A stretch of 64,000 bases of DNA, taken from positions 43,264 to 107,263 of the forward strand of contig CAYMSM010000036.1 in NCBI GenBank assembly GCA_964393105.1, read 5' to 3'. Source of the DNA: CALMEC01 sp964393105 (lineage in GTDB: Bacteria; Actinomycetota; Thermoleophilia; Miltoncostaeales; Miltoncostaeaceae). The notes under the pieces are model-generated. The model saw only the letters and a program-made list of their open reading frames with translations, searched no databases and was not told where the DNA came from. Position 1 is the stretch's first letter, and each line of letters starts with the position of its first letter. This document shows, in pieces, positions 1 to 10,669 of this stretch. A program made the translations under genes and the position numbers.

Positions 1-1
1 C

Positions 2-715
2 GACCGATGCGAGCGCATCGGCGCCCACGGACGCGCGCTGGTGCACCGTGGCGCGCGGATCCTGACCCACTGCAACGCGGGGGCACTCGCGACCGGCGGG
101 TACGGAACCGCACTCGGCGTCGTGCGCTCGGCATTTGCGGTCGATCCGACCGTGCGCGTGATCGTCGACGAGACCCGCCCGCTCCTGCAAGGCGCCCGGT
201 TGACCACGTGGGAGTTGGGGCAGGAGGGGATCCCGTACACGCTGATCGCCGACAACATGGCGGCGACGATGATGGCCGAGGGCCGCGTCACCCACGTCGT
301 GGTGGGCGCGGACCGCATCGCGGCCAATGGCGACGTTGTCAACAAGATCGGGACCTACGGTGTCGCGATCCTGGCCCGGGAGCACGGCATTCCGTTCATC
401 GTTGCTGCGCCGACATCGACCCTGGACCTCTCGCTGCCGTCCGCGGCCGAGATCCCGATCGAGGAACGCGCCAGCGCGGAAGTCCTGGGAATCGGCCTTT
501 TCGGCCGGGACGCGACCCCGGCCGGCGCCACGGTCGCAAACCCGGCGTTCGACCGCACACCGCACCGGCTCGTGTCGGCGATCGTCACCGAGCAGGGCGT
601 CCACCGCCCCCCCTACGACCGCACCCTGCGCGCCGCCTGGAACGCCGCGACTGAGCAGGGCTCGCCGACCCTTGTCCTCGGTCCGCATGAGGACGTTCCT
701 CTGTCCGACCACTAG
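2..715 (+). CDS. mtnA: S-methyl-5-thioribose-1-phosphate isomerase, 5' end outside window
   Basis: MtnA converts methylthioribose-1-phosphate to methylthioribulose-1-phosphate in the methionine salvage pathway; it is cytosolic. Only the C-terminal 237 residues are inside the window, against about 350 for a full protein. The reading frame is open from base 2. The fragment carries ILTHCNAGALATGGYGTALG, which holds the family's catalytic Cys (residue 24 of the fragment), and VGADRIAANGD, which holds the catalytic Asp (about residue 104). The end of the protein looks complete. The stop is followed by a 315-bp gap, and the next gene is convergent, so nothing here is co-transcribed downstream of it. 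Related eIF2B-alpha-like or ribose-1,5-bisphosphate isomerases share the fold, but the THCNAG and GADR motifs together favour MtnA. Confidence 0.93.
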   Translation, partial: DRCERIGAHGRALVHRGARILTHCNAGALATGGYGTALGVVRSAFAVDPTVRVIVDETRPLLQGARLTTWELGQEGIPYTLIADNMAATMMAEGRVTHVVVGADRIAANGDVVNKIGTYGVAILAREHGIPFIVAAPTSTLDLSLPSAAEIPIEERASAEVLGIGLFGRDATPAGATVANPAFDRTPHRLVSAIVTEQGVHRPPYDRTLRAAWNAATEQGSPTLVLGPHEDVPLSDH

Positions 716-1030
716 TAGTAGCCGTCGCCACAGACGACATCCTCGACGTGTCCCACCATCCAGACACGGGATGGATGCCCACCCGCCATCGAGCCCCGAG
801 ACGCGCCTCCCGTACGGGGCGAGCCGGCCAAACGGCCAATTGGCCGAATCCGGGTCGGTCAATCGTTACACGAACTGTAACGAAGGCGTGACATACATGG
901 CACACATAGGTGGTGCGGTGTAACAGGTTGTCCGGGCACGATCCTCGTATGACGGATGCTCGGGACCTGGGTGGGGATGTGTGCGTGGACGGGCGGGGTG
1001 AGCCAACGTCCACCCGAGATGGCGGGGCGG
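716..1030. other. 315-bp gap between convergent genes, no gene seen
   Basis: This gap lies between the ends of mtnA and the MBL-fold hydrolase. I see no convincing ORF. It holds a perfect 12-bp palindrome GGCCAATTGGCC (834-845), a dyad GTTACA-N5-TGTAAC (865-881) and further GTGACA or GTGTAAC half-sites to about 915. An operator-like cluster is odd in a place where two genes end. Confidence 0.6.
831..881 (+). promoter_or_regulatory. Composite operator-like element, copy A
   Basis: Three parts occur in order: AACGGCCAATTG (831-842), GGGTCGGTCA (852-861) and the 17-nt dyad GTTACACGAACTGTAAC (865-881). The same order with almost the same spacing recurs at 14631-14680. Seen directly; the binding protein is unknown. 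No gene follows on the + strand, so copy A may be a relic or may serve an unrecognised small RNA. Confidence 0.45.
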
Positions 1031-1792
1031 CTAGCCGAACGACAGCTCCAGGGTCTCGCCGTCGGCGGGTGTGGCGACGCGGTGGATCAAGCCTGCCGCG
1101 TCCACGGCCGCACGGAGGGCTGCACGGTCAAGGCCGCAGTGGTTCATCGCCTCCATGTGGACCGCGACGACGAGGGCGTCGGGCGCGGCGTTGCACGTGG
1201 CTATGACGTCTGGCACATCCATCGTGATGGGGTCGCCGTGGATGAACCGCGCGGCTCCTGCGTTGACGACGATGACGGCGGGCTCGTGCGTGGTGATCGC
1301 GTCCTGGACCTCCTGGCACCAGACCGTGTCACCCGCGATGTACAGCGTCGGCTCCCCCTCGGCGGCGATGACGTACCCGCTGACGTCGCCCATCTCCTTA
1401 CCGATCGCTCCCGTGCCGTGCTGCCCGCCGGTCCGGCTGATCCGCAGTCCGTCCAGATCGAGCGTCCCGTCGAAGGTCCTGGCCTCGAGGCCCGCGCGCA
1501 CCAGCATCGGCTGGTCGCGTGGTTGGCACAGGACGGGCCGATCGCGTGGGACCGCGCCCAGCGCGGTGCGGTCGAAATGGTCGCCGTGCAAATGGGTGAC
1601 GAGTGTCGCGGAGATCCCGGCGACCACATCCAGCGGCTGCATGGGAAGGGCGACGAGCGGGTTGGGCCGAGGGTTCGGCGTCTCGGCCACGGGCGGTTGC
1701 GTTCCGACCGGATCGAGCATCGGATCGATCAGGAGCCTGATGTCGCCGAACTGCACCAAGAGCGTCGCGTGCCGGAGGAGTCGGACTCGCAT
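1031..1792 (-). CDS. MBL-fold metal-dependent hydrolase
   Basis: A metallo-beta-lactamase-fold protein of 253 aa, cytosolic, of the UlaG/UPF0173-like type. The metal-binding signature THLHGDHFD lies at about residues 66-74 (HxHxDH). A later GQHG, the AGDT motif typical of strand-end metal ligands and a late AVHMEAMNH also fit. Substrate is not predictable. I chose ATG at 1792, which has GGCAGAG 8 bases before it; GTG at 1801 would add three residues. It lies 31 bp downstream of the calcium/proton antiporter gene on the same strand, so the two are probably one transcript. The family assignment is firm, the specific function is not. Confidence 0.8.
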   Translation of the reverse strand: MRVRLLRHATLLVQFGDIRLLIDPMLDPVGTQPPVAETPNPRPNPLVALPMQPLDVVAGISATLVTHLHGDHFDRTALGAVPRDRPVLCQPRDQPMLVRAGLEARTFDGTLDLDGLRISRTGGQHGTGAIGKEMGDVSGYVIAAEGEPTLYIAGDTVWCQEVQDAITTHEPAVIVVNAGAARFIHGDPITMDVPDVIATCNAAPDALVVAVHMEAMNHCGLDRAALRAAVDAAGLIHRVATPADGETLELSFG

Positions 1793-1823
1793 ACACGGCA
1801 CTCTGCCATGCGCGAAGGCGGCC

Positions 1824-2861
1824 CTACCTGTCGCCGACCAGGAAGAAGGTCACCGCAACCACGACGTACGCGGCGATCAGCATGATGCCGCGAGGTCGGC
1901 TCGAGTGGCCGCCCCACAGTACGAGCGCGGTGAACATGACCGCCCCGCCGAGCGCGGCGATCTCGACGACCCGGAACGTGAGCGCCAGCGGCGTCAGCGC
2001 CCACGACAAGAGCGCGACGGCCGGGATCAGGAAGACCGCGACCTGGGCGCTCGACGCCAGCGCGATCTCAGCGGCCAGCTTGATGTTGCCCTTCGCCGCG
2101 ACAACGACCGCGCCCCCGTGCTCGGCGGCATTTCCGACGATGGCGACGATCACGGCTGCGACGAAGAACTCCGAGAGGCCCGCCTCGTCGGCGAACACCT
2201 CCAGCGATCCAACGAGCGCCTCGGCGACGAACGCGGTGACCACGGTCGCGGCGCCGAGGACCCCGAGCGAGAACGGCAGCGACCAGCCGGTCATCAGCGA
2301 CGGGTCGTCGGAGACGTGCAGGTCCTTGTGGCGTCGCAGGGCGAGTACCGTGACGATGACGTACACGATCAGCAACACGATCGAGACCGGGATTGACAGA
2401 CGCGCGAGGGCTTCGCGCTGCGGATCGCCGTGCCAACCGGGGATCGACGGGATCAGCAGCAGCACCGTCGCCAGGCCGACCAGGCCCATTGAGACAAGAC
2501 TGGACTGGCGATCCAACTCGCCCCGCCCGCCGAACAGGAGCGAGAAGCCGAGCACGAGCAGCAGGTTGCCGATCACCGACCCCGAGAGCGACCCCAGCAC
2601 GACATCGGGCAACCCGTTGTTGAGCGCGATGAGGGCGATGATGAGCTCAGGCGCGTTGCCGAAGGTCGCGTTGAGGAACCCGCCGACGCCGGGGCCCGTG
2701 TGGTGCGCCGCGTGCTCGGTGGCCTCGCCGATGAGCCATGCGAGCGGGATCAACGCGAGCGCCGCCACCGCGAAGATCGTCAGGTCGCCCGCCCCGGCGT
2801 GTTCCATGAATACGACGATCGGGCCGAGGAGCAGCAGAACGGTGAGGATCTTGCGGACCAC
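1824..2861 (-). CDS. Calcium/proton exchanger (CaCA superfamily, Cax type)
   Basis: An integral membrane antiporter that would export Ca2+ (or a related cation) in exchange for H+. The 345-aa protein has about 11 hydrophobic segments in two homologous halves. Each half carries the alpha-repeat signature: NATFGNAPELI at about residues 64-74 and IVGNAAEHGGA at about 241-251, the acidic residues being the ion ligands in this family. An acidic linker separates the halves. I chose GTG at 2861 (MVRKILTVLLLLGP) because it begins just before the first membrane segment. The frame stays open much further upstream, but that part runs antisense through comF and is not credible. It is divergent from comF, and the MBL hydrolase follows it. 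Confidence 0.88.
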   Translation of the reverse strand: MVRKILTVLLLLGPIVVFMEHAGAGDLTIFAVAALALIPLAWLIGEATEHAAHHTGPGVGGFLNATFGNAPELIIALIALNNGLPDVVLGSLSGSVIGNLLLVLGFSLLFGGRGELDRQSSLVSMGLVGLATVLLLIPSIPGWHGDPQREALARLSIPVSIVLLIVYVIVTVLALRRHKDLHVSDDPSLMTGWSLPFSLGVLGAATVVTAFVAEALVGSLEVFADEAGLSEFFVAAVIVAIVGNAAEHGGAVVVAAKGNIKLAAEIALASSAQVAVFLIPAVALLSWALTPLALTFRVVEIAALGGAVMFTALVLWGGHSSRPRGIMLIAAYVVVAVTFFLVGDR

Positions 2862-3000
2862 GGCGCGGCAGACTAGCGGCTCACTCCTCCCTCGGGTCGG
2901 CGGCGCGGTCTGTCGATGCTGAACATGAGATGGCGCCGCCGCTCGCGCGCTCGCGACGCTTCCGCCCGAAGGGGCTTCTCCGGGCGGCTCCGCCCAAAGT

Positions 3001-3030
3001 GTCACAGAACCTGTGACGTTCGAGGTCACA
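3001..3030. promoter_or_regulatory. Alternating GTCACA/TGTGAC half-sites upstream of comF
   Basis: Three half-sites alternate: GTCACA (3001-3006), N5, TGTGAC (3012-3017), N7, GTCACA (3025-3030). They lie in the divergent gap between the antiporter gene (start 2861) and comF (start about 3081). The first pair has the same architecture as the dyads at 865-881 and 14664-14680. A dimeric regulator is likely, possibly of CRP/FNR type; that is inference. Confidence 0.45.
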
Positions 3031-3080
3031 ACTGGCACAGTTCGTTGCGTCCCTCGACACGTTTCTGGTGTCACGCTGGT

Positions 3081-3779
3081 GTGGTGCGTACTACGCATCG
3101 GCTCCTCGACCTGCTGGATCTCCTGGTACCGCCGACCTGCGCGGCCTGCGAGCTGCCGGGGGCGGTGATCTGCGCCTGGTGCGCAGACGCGATCGCCGTG
3201 ACAGGCGAGGTCGGCTGCGCCCGCTGCGGACACCCGTGGGCGGTGTCGATGTCGGCGTGCGCGGAGTGCCCGCCGCGCGTCGACCAGCTTCGGTTCGCGG
3301 GGGCCTACGTCGACCCGCTGCCGGCGATCGTCGCGGCATTGAAGGATCGCGGGCGGCGTGAGCTGGCGCGCGAGCTCGCTCGACTGATCGCGAGTCGTTG
3401 TGAGCCTCCCCCGGAGCCCGGTTGTCTCGTCCCGGTGCCGCTGACCCGGCGCCGAGAAGGGGACCGGGGGTTCAACCAGGCCGCGCTCATCGCGGCACAC
3501 CTCGGGCAGACCTGGAATCGCGACGTCGTGTCCCTGCTCGAGCGCGTGCGTGACGACCCGCCCCAGCGGGGGGCATCGGCAACCGAACGCGCGGCACACG
3601 TGCGCGGTGCGTTCGCCGTGCGGTCGGGGATGTCGATCCAGTCCGAGGTCTGGATCGTGGATGACGTCTGTACGACCGGAGCCACCCTCTCGGCGTGCGC
3701 GCGCGTCCTCCGCCACGCAGGCGCAGCCAGGGTCGGGGCGTACTGCGTCGCCCGCGTCCTGCGTCACTACGGGCCCTAA
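3081..3779 (+). CDS. comF: ComF family phosphoribosyltransferase-like protein
   Basis: ComF proteins combine an N-terminal zinc-ribbon with a phosphoribosyltransferase-fold domain. In naturally competent bacteria they assist DNA uptake, while elsewhere the role is unclear. The 232-aa product has Cys pairs at residues 20/23, 31/34, 46/49 and 60/63, then VPVPLTRRREGDRGFNQA and the PRPP-loop WIVDDVCTTGATL near residues 190-203. I chose GTG at 3081; GTG at 3084 is equally possible and neither has a clear ribosome-binding site. The frame stays open upstream to 2916, but that part has no ComF similarity. It stands alone, 88 bp before hpf, with a possible operator cluster upstream. Confidence 0.88.
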   Translation: MVRTTHRLLDLLDLLVPPTCAACELPGAVICAWCADAIAVTGEVGCARCGHPWAVSMSACAECPPRVDQLRFAGAYVDPLPAIVAALKDRGRRELARELARLIASRCEPPPEPGCLVPVPLTRRREGDRGFNQAALIAAHLGQTWNRDVVSLLERVRDDPPQRGASATERAAHVRGAFAVRSGMSIQSEVWIVDDVCTTGATLSACARVLRHAGAARVGAYCVARVLRHYGP

Positions 3780-3867
3780 AGCGTCGACCGGACACCCCCG
3801 GCGGTGTTCCGAGATACGCGAATCAGGAGTACCATCGGTGGACTAAAACAACGCGAGGGAGGGTCTC

Positions 3868-4440
3868 ATGGATCTTCATGTCAAGGGAAAGAACATCCCG
3901 GTGACCGACGCGTTGTTCGAGCATGCGGAGCGCAAGCTGGCGAAGCTCACGAGGTTCCTGCCGCCCTGGGACGAGCCCCCGGTCGTCGAGCTGGAGCTCT
4001 CCGTCGAGCGCAATCCCAGCATCGAGCGCAATCAGGTCGCCGAGGTCACGGTGCGGACCAAGGGCCCGGTCCTGCGGGTGCGCGAGAGCGACCGCGACAT
4101 GTACCTGGCGATCGACCACGCGGTCAACAAGATGCAGCGGCAGGCGACGCGGTACCGTGACCGGCGTCGCCGGCATCGCCTTCCGCATGGACAGCACCCA
4201 CCGCTGCCGGTGGAGGAGGGGATGCCCGACGCGATCGGGCCACCGGACGACGAGCCTGAGCCCCAGCTCGTCAAGATCAAGCGCTTCGAGATGAAGCCGC
4301 TGACGGTCGAGGACGCGGTGATGCAGTTCGAGCTCGTTAACCACGATTTCTACGTCTTTCGCAACGCCGACGAGGGTGGCGCCGTCAACGTCATCTACCG
4401 GCGGCGCGACGGCGATCTGGGGTTGATCAACACCGGCTAG
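3868..4440 (+). CDS. hpf: Ribosome hibernation-promoting factor, long form
   Basis: Long HPF binds the 30S decoding region and dimerises ribosomes into inactive 100S particles in stationary phase or stress. The 190-aa protein has the N-terminal RaiA-like domain (residues 1 to about 105, MDLHVKGKNIPVTDALFEHAERKL...) and the C-terminal dimerisation domain (about 133-188, IKRFEMKPLTVEDAVMQFEL...NVIYRRRDGDLGLI), joined by a basic and proline-rich linker. Start ATG 3868 is supported by GAGGGAGG a few bases upstream. A -10-like TACCAT sits at 3830-3835. The order hpf then secA is common in actinobacteria. Confidence 0.95.
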   Translation: MDLHVKGKNIPVTDALFEHAERKLAKLTRFLPPWDEPPVVELELSVERNPSIERNQVAEVTVRTKGPVLRVRESDRDMYLAIDHAVNKMQRQATRYRDRRRRHRLPHGQHPPLPVEEGMPDAIGPPDDEPEPQLVKIKRFEMKPLTVEDAVMQFELVNHDFYVFRNADEGGAVNVIYRRRDGDLGLINTG

Positions 4441-4685
4441 CGCCTCGCGTCCGGCGAGGACACGGCTCCCAACGCGATGGTCTGGCACGTCGTTCGCAAT
4501 CCGACGATGAGTCGTAGCCGCCAGACTGCAACGAGATTTCCGACGCGGAACACTCGGCGCAACCGACGAGGCGGCCGGCCGGCCCCGATCTCTGGTCGAC
4601 CGCCGCTCCGTCCGCAGCGAATCGTGCTGCGGAGCGGTGTTGCTACCATTCCTCGGCTGCCGAACCAGAGAAAGCACCGCACACC

Positions 4686-7304
<2,619 letters not shown>

Positions 7305-8457
7305 ATGGGAGCCGACACGCAGCAGATCCTCGACGACCTCGTTCAGCGTCTGACGCACCTTCGGGAGCGGGCAGGGTTGCTGGGCGACTATCTTTGACCC
7401 GGCTGGAATCGATGCCCGTATCGCCGAACTCGAGCAGGCGATGCAAGCTCCGGGGTTCTGGGGTGACCAGAAGGTCGCGGCACGCACATCATCCGAGCAT
7501 GCCTCGCTGAGCCAGCGGGTCGCCGACTACCGCGACCTGACGAGCGAGTTGGTGGATGCCGGTGATCTCCTGGAGATGGCCCGCGACGAGGCCCAGGACG
7601 GCGACGTCGATACCGGGTTCGTGGCGGAGCTCGAGCAGACGCTGACCCGCGCCGACGTCCACCTGGCGGCGGTCGAAGAGGAGCGCCTGTTCGGCGGCGA
7701 GCACGACGGTCGCGGTGCGGTCGTCACGATCAACGCAGGCGAGGGCGGCACCGACGCCCAGGACTGGGCCGAGATGCTCCTTCGCATGTACACCCGGTGG
7801 GCCGGACAGCGGCGGCTCAAGACCGACGTCAAGGAGGCGCAGGAGGGCGGCGAGGCCGGTATCAAGAGCGTGACGTTCACGGTGGAGGGGCGAAACGCCT
7901 ACGGGCTGCTGTCGGCCGAACGCGGCGTGCACCGGCTGGTGCGGTTGTCGCCGTTCGATTCGGCCCACCGCCGCCAGACGTCGTTCGCCGCGGTCGAGGT
8001 CGCCCCGCTCGTCGACGACACCGTGGACGTCGAGATCGACGAGAAGGACCTGCGCATCGACACCTATCGCGCCAGCGGCGCAGGCGGGCAGCACGTCAAC
8101 AAGACCGAGTCGGCCGTCCGCATCACGCATGTGCCGTCCAAGATCGTCGTGCAGTGCCAGAACGAGCGTTCGCAGCTGCAAAACCGTGCAACCGCGATGT
8201 CGATGTTGCGCTCCCGCCTGGTGCTCCTCGAGTTGGAGCGTCGCGAGACCGAGGCGGCCAAGCTGCGCGGCGACTCGCAGACGATCGGGTTCGGCAGCCA
8301 GATCCGTTCCTATGTCGTCCACCCCTACACGATGGTCAAGGACCTTCGTACCGGCTACGAGGTCGGAAACGCGCAGTCGGTGCTCGACGGCGACCTGGAC
8401 GGGTTCATCCGAGCCGAGCTCGAACGTCGTGCCAAAGGGCTCGTCAGGGAATCGTAA
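7305..8457 (+). CDS. prfB: Peptide chain release factor 2 with programmed +1 frameshift
   Basis: RF2 releases finished proteins at UGA and UAA. The gene is split into two frames: ATG 7305 to CTT 7392-7394, then in-frame TGA 7395-7397, then the +1 frame from GAC 7396 to the stop at 8457. The junction TAT CTT TGA C is the classic RF2 autoregulatory frameshift site, so RF2 shortage lets ribosomes slip past its own UGA. The fused product is about 383 aa. It carries the RF2 tripeptide SPF (in RLSPFDSAHRRQTS) and the GGQ loop (SGAGGQHVNKTES). An ORF search alone finds only the second frame from 7441. The start ATG directly abuts the secA stop. The internal SD-like stimulator upstream of CTT is weak here (GGGCGAC). 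Confidence 0.96.
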
Positions 8458-8538
8458 TCCGGTCGTGGCATCGCGGGGCAGGTGTCCGACAGGGGAGTAC
8501 GAACAAGGTCTGAGGCGCCGGGCGACCGGCCCCGTGTG

Positions 8539-8568
8539 TTTGACACAACCGAGAAATCGTGGATACCC
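8539..8568 (+). promoter_or_regulatory. Probable ftsEX promoter
   Basis: TTGACA at 8539-8544 and TACCCT at 8563-8568 are separated by 18 bases, close to a housekeeping sigma-70 consensus. Transcription would start near 8575. That argues for the ATG at 8610 as the ftsE start, because the in-frame GTG at 8559 would lie before the transcription start. Confidence 0.6.
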
Positions 8569-8609
8569 TGACTGACTCATTGGATGCAATCCCGCAGAGA
8601 AATATCGCC

Positions 8610-9497
8610 ATGAGCAGTACAAATGGCGAACCGTCCCCCGATGAGGTGCCCGCGCCCGAGGCGGGCGCACCCTCAGACACGGGCGAGCCCGCCGCGGCCG
8701 ATCCGGTGGCCGAGGACCTCTGGGCCGAACCCTCCGCCCCGGAGCTCCCCCCGCTCACGGCGGAGCGCGGGCGGCGACGGTCGGTGCTTCGACCCGGCAC
8801 CGGTCCCATGGTGGTCTTCGACCACGTCACCAAGACATATCCGGGGGGAGTGAACGCCCTCGACGACGTGTCGCTGTCGATCGATCCGGGCGAGTTCGTG
8901 TTCCTCGTCGGCGCCAGCGGCTCGGGTAAGTCCACGTTCATCCGCCTGCTCATCCGCGAGCTCGACATCGACGAGGGTCGCCTGATGATCGGCTCGCGCG
9001 ACCTCGTCAAGCTCCACAAGCACAAGATCCCGCACCTGCGCCGTGAGATCGGCTGCGTGTTCCAGGACTACAAGCTGCTGCCACGGCGCACGGTGTACGA
9101 GAACGTCGCCTACGCCCTCGAGGTGACCGGCGACTCGCCGCGCTCGATCAAGCGCAAGGTGCCCGAGATCCTCGCGCTCGTCGGTCTGGCGGAGAAGGCG
9201 AGCCGATTGCCGGCGGAGCTGTCCGGTGGTGAGCAGCAGCGGGTGTCGATCGCCCGCGCGTTCGTCAACCACCCGTCACTGCTGATCGCGGACGAGCCCA
9301 CCGGCAACCTGGACCCGGAGACCTCGATCGGCATCATGCAGCTCTTGTACCGCATCAACCGGACCGGCACGACGGTGGTGATGGCAACCCACGACCGCGA
9401 CCTCGTCGACAAGATGCAGATGCGGGTCATCGAGCTGTCAACGGGCAAGCTCGTGCGCGACCAGCGCCGCGGCGCCTACCAAGCCGGACAGGGCTAG
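8610..9497 (+). CDS. ftsE: Cell division ATP-binding protein FtsE with N-terminal extension
   Basis: FtsE is the cytosolic ATPase of FtsEX, which couples the division ring to cell-wall hydrolases. The ABC core starts at about residue 67 (MVVFDHVTKTYPGG) and has Walker A GASGSGKST, signature LSGGEQQRV, Walker B LLIADEPTGNLD and the FtsE-typical GCVFQDYKLLPRRTVYENVAYALEV. Ahead of it are about 66 acidic, Pro/Ala-rich residues (predicted disordered), which most FtsE proteins lack. I chose ATG 8610 because of the promoter just upstream; GTG 8559 would add 17 residues. A start near 8808 would give the usual FtsE length, but the frame is open and has the same composition bias back to 8610. ftsX follows 4 bp later. 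Confidence 0.93.
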   Translation: MSSTNGEPSPDEVPAPEAGAPSDTGEPAAADPVAEDLWAEPSAPELPPLTAERGRRRSVLRPGTGPMVVFDHVTKTYPGGVNALDDVSLSIDPGEFVFLVGASGSGKSTFIRLLIRELDIDEGRLMIGSRDLVKLHKHKIPHLRREIGCVFQDYKLLPRRTVYENVAYALEVTGDSPRSIKRKVPEILALVGLAEKASRLPAELSGGEQQRVSIARAFVNHPSLLIADEPTGNLDPETSIGIMQLLYRINRTGTTVVMATHDRDLVDKMQMRVIELSTGKLVRDQRRGAYQAGQG

Positions 9498-9501
9498 AGC
9501 C

Positions 9502-10401
9502 GTGCGCCGATTCCGCTTCTTCTCGGCCGAGGCGATCCGGTCGATCCGGTCGAACGCCGCAATCTCGTTTGCTGCGACGGCGACCGTGCTGATCGCGATC
9601 GCCACGCTCGGCATCTTCCTGGCGGTGTTCTCGTGGAGCCAGTCGCAGATCGAGGGACAAAAAGACAAGCTCGACCTGCGCGCGTTCATCAAACTGGACG
9701 CGTCGGCTGCCGACATCGAAGCCGCGGTCACGGCCGTGCAGGGGCATCCCAACGTCGCGAGCATCGTGTACAAGAACCGCGATCAGGTGCTCGAGGAGGC
9801 CAGGAAGCAGTTCGGCGGCGACATCCTCGATCTGCTGCCCGAGAACCCGTTGCCGGCGACGATCACGATCAAGCCGGACGACCCCGAGAACCAGCAGAAG
9901 ATCGTCGACGACCTCGCCTCCAAGGCGTACTGGCTCAAGGATGAGAACTCCCCCAAGGGTTTCAGCGTCAATCAGCAGACGACGCAGGACTTCCTGTCGG
10001 CCGCGAAGGTCCTGCGATGGGGCGCGTTCGGTCTGATGCTGATCCTCGTGATCGCCGCGATCCTGCTGATCGGCAACACGATCCGGCTGTCGATCTTCGC
10101 ACGTCGGCGTGAGGTGGAGGTGATGCGCCTCGTCGGGGCGACGAACTGGTTCATCCGATGGCCGTTCGTGATCGAGGGTCTGATCTTCGGTCTGTTGGGT
10201 GCGATCGCAGCGGTGTTCCTGCTGATCGTCGGCAAGCTGACGGTCGTCGACAAGCTGCTCAACTTGAACGACAGCCCGCTCCAGCAGCAGACCGACTCCA
10301 CGATCGGTCTGCCGACCCTCTCCCTGATCCTGATCGTCGCCGGCGCCCTCCTCGGCGCTCTCGGCAGCGGCATCACGCTGCGCCGCTTCCTGCGCGTCTA
10401 A
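9502..10401 (+). CDS. ftsX: Cell division protein FtsX
   Basis: FtsX is the membrane half of FtsEX; its outside loop activates peptidoglycan hydrolases such as RipC. The 299-aa protein has the expected four membrane segments: about residues 20-45, then a large extracellular domain (about 50-165), then three segments from about 170 to the end. It ends with the FtsX-type IVAGALLGALGSGITLRRFLRV. The cytosolic motif IFARRREVEVMRLVGATNWFIRWPF is typical of the FtsX/MacB permease fold. Start GTG 9502 lies 4 bp after ftsE. The stop codon's last base is the first base of a perfect hairpin. Confidence 0.95.
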   Translation: MRRFRFFSAEAIRSIRSNAAISFAATATVLIAIATLGIFLAVFSWSQSQIEGQKDKLDLRAFIKLDASAADIEAAVTAVQGHPNVASIVYKNRDQVLEEARKQFGGDILDLLPENPLPATITIKPDDPENQQKIVDDLASKAYWLKDENSPKGFSVNQQTTQDFLSAAKVLRWGAFGLMLILVIAAILLIGNTIRLSIFARRREVEVMRLVGATNWFIRWPFVIEGLIFGLLGAIAAVFLLIVGKLTVVDKLLNLNDSPLQQQTDSTIGLPTLSLILIVAGALLGALGSGITLRRFLRV

Positions 10402-10423
10402 GTGTTCCCCTGCGGGGAACACT
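10401..10423. repeat. Perfect hairpin A after ftsX
   Basis: Arms AGTGTTCCCC (10401-10410) and GGGGAACACT (10414-10423) enclose loop TGC. Exactly the same arms, with loop GAAA, recur at 10642-10665, so the two hairpins bracket the tandem repeat between ftsX and ctpA. Confidence 0.85.
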
Positions 10424-10426
10424 AGG

Positions 10427-10447
10427 GGCGGCCTTTCGGCCGCCTTT
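10427..10447 (+). terminator. Terminator-like hairpin downstream of ftsX
   Basis: GGCGGCC (10427-10433), loop TTTC, GGCCGCC (10438-10444), then TTTC. The stem is a perfect 7 bp and GC only. The T-tract is short, so termination is plausible but may be partial. Confidence 0.5.
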
Positions 10448-10631
10448 CATGGTTGCGCTCGTAGGGCGAGGACGTTGCCTGCGCGGGATCGGACCGTGAG
10501 GGCGACCACCAAGGGGCTCGCCAGGGTGGCCGTAGGCCGCCTTTCATGGTTGCGCTCGTACGGCGAGGACGTTGCCTGCGCGGGATCGGACCGTGAGGGC
10601 GACCACCGAGGGGCTCGCCAAGGTGGCCGTA
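10438..10631. repeat. 97-bp tandem repeat, two copies
   Basis: Two 97-bp units (10438-10534 and 10535-10631) differ at only about three bases, and a third copy begins (GGCCGCC) at 10632. The near identity suggests recent duplication or gene conversion. No ORF of its own is supported. The repeat lies between the two identical hairpins in the ftsX-ctpA gap. Confidence 0.85.
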
Positions 10632-10641
10632 GGCCGCCCAG

Positions 10642-10665
10642 AGTGTTCCCCGAAAGGGGAACACT
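10642..10665. repeat. Perfect hairpin B before ctpA
   Basis: AGTGTTCCCC (10642-10651), loop GAAA, GGGGAACACT (10656-10665). Same arms as hairpin A. It ends 26 bp before the ctpA start codon. Confidence 0.85.
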
Positions 10666-10669
10666 GACC

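Noticed and set aside
897..923. Eight-codon ORF (MAHIGGAV) in the first intergenic region
   Set aside because: The possible ribosome-binding site is too far and nothing supports a leader peptide.
8559..8609. GTG 8559 as ftsE start
   Set aside because: It overlaps the -10 region of a good promoter, so it would precede the transcription start.
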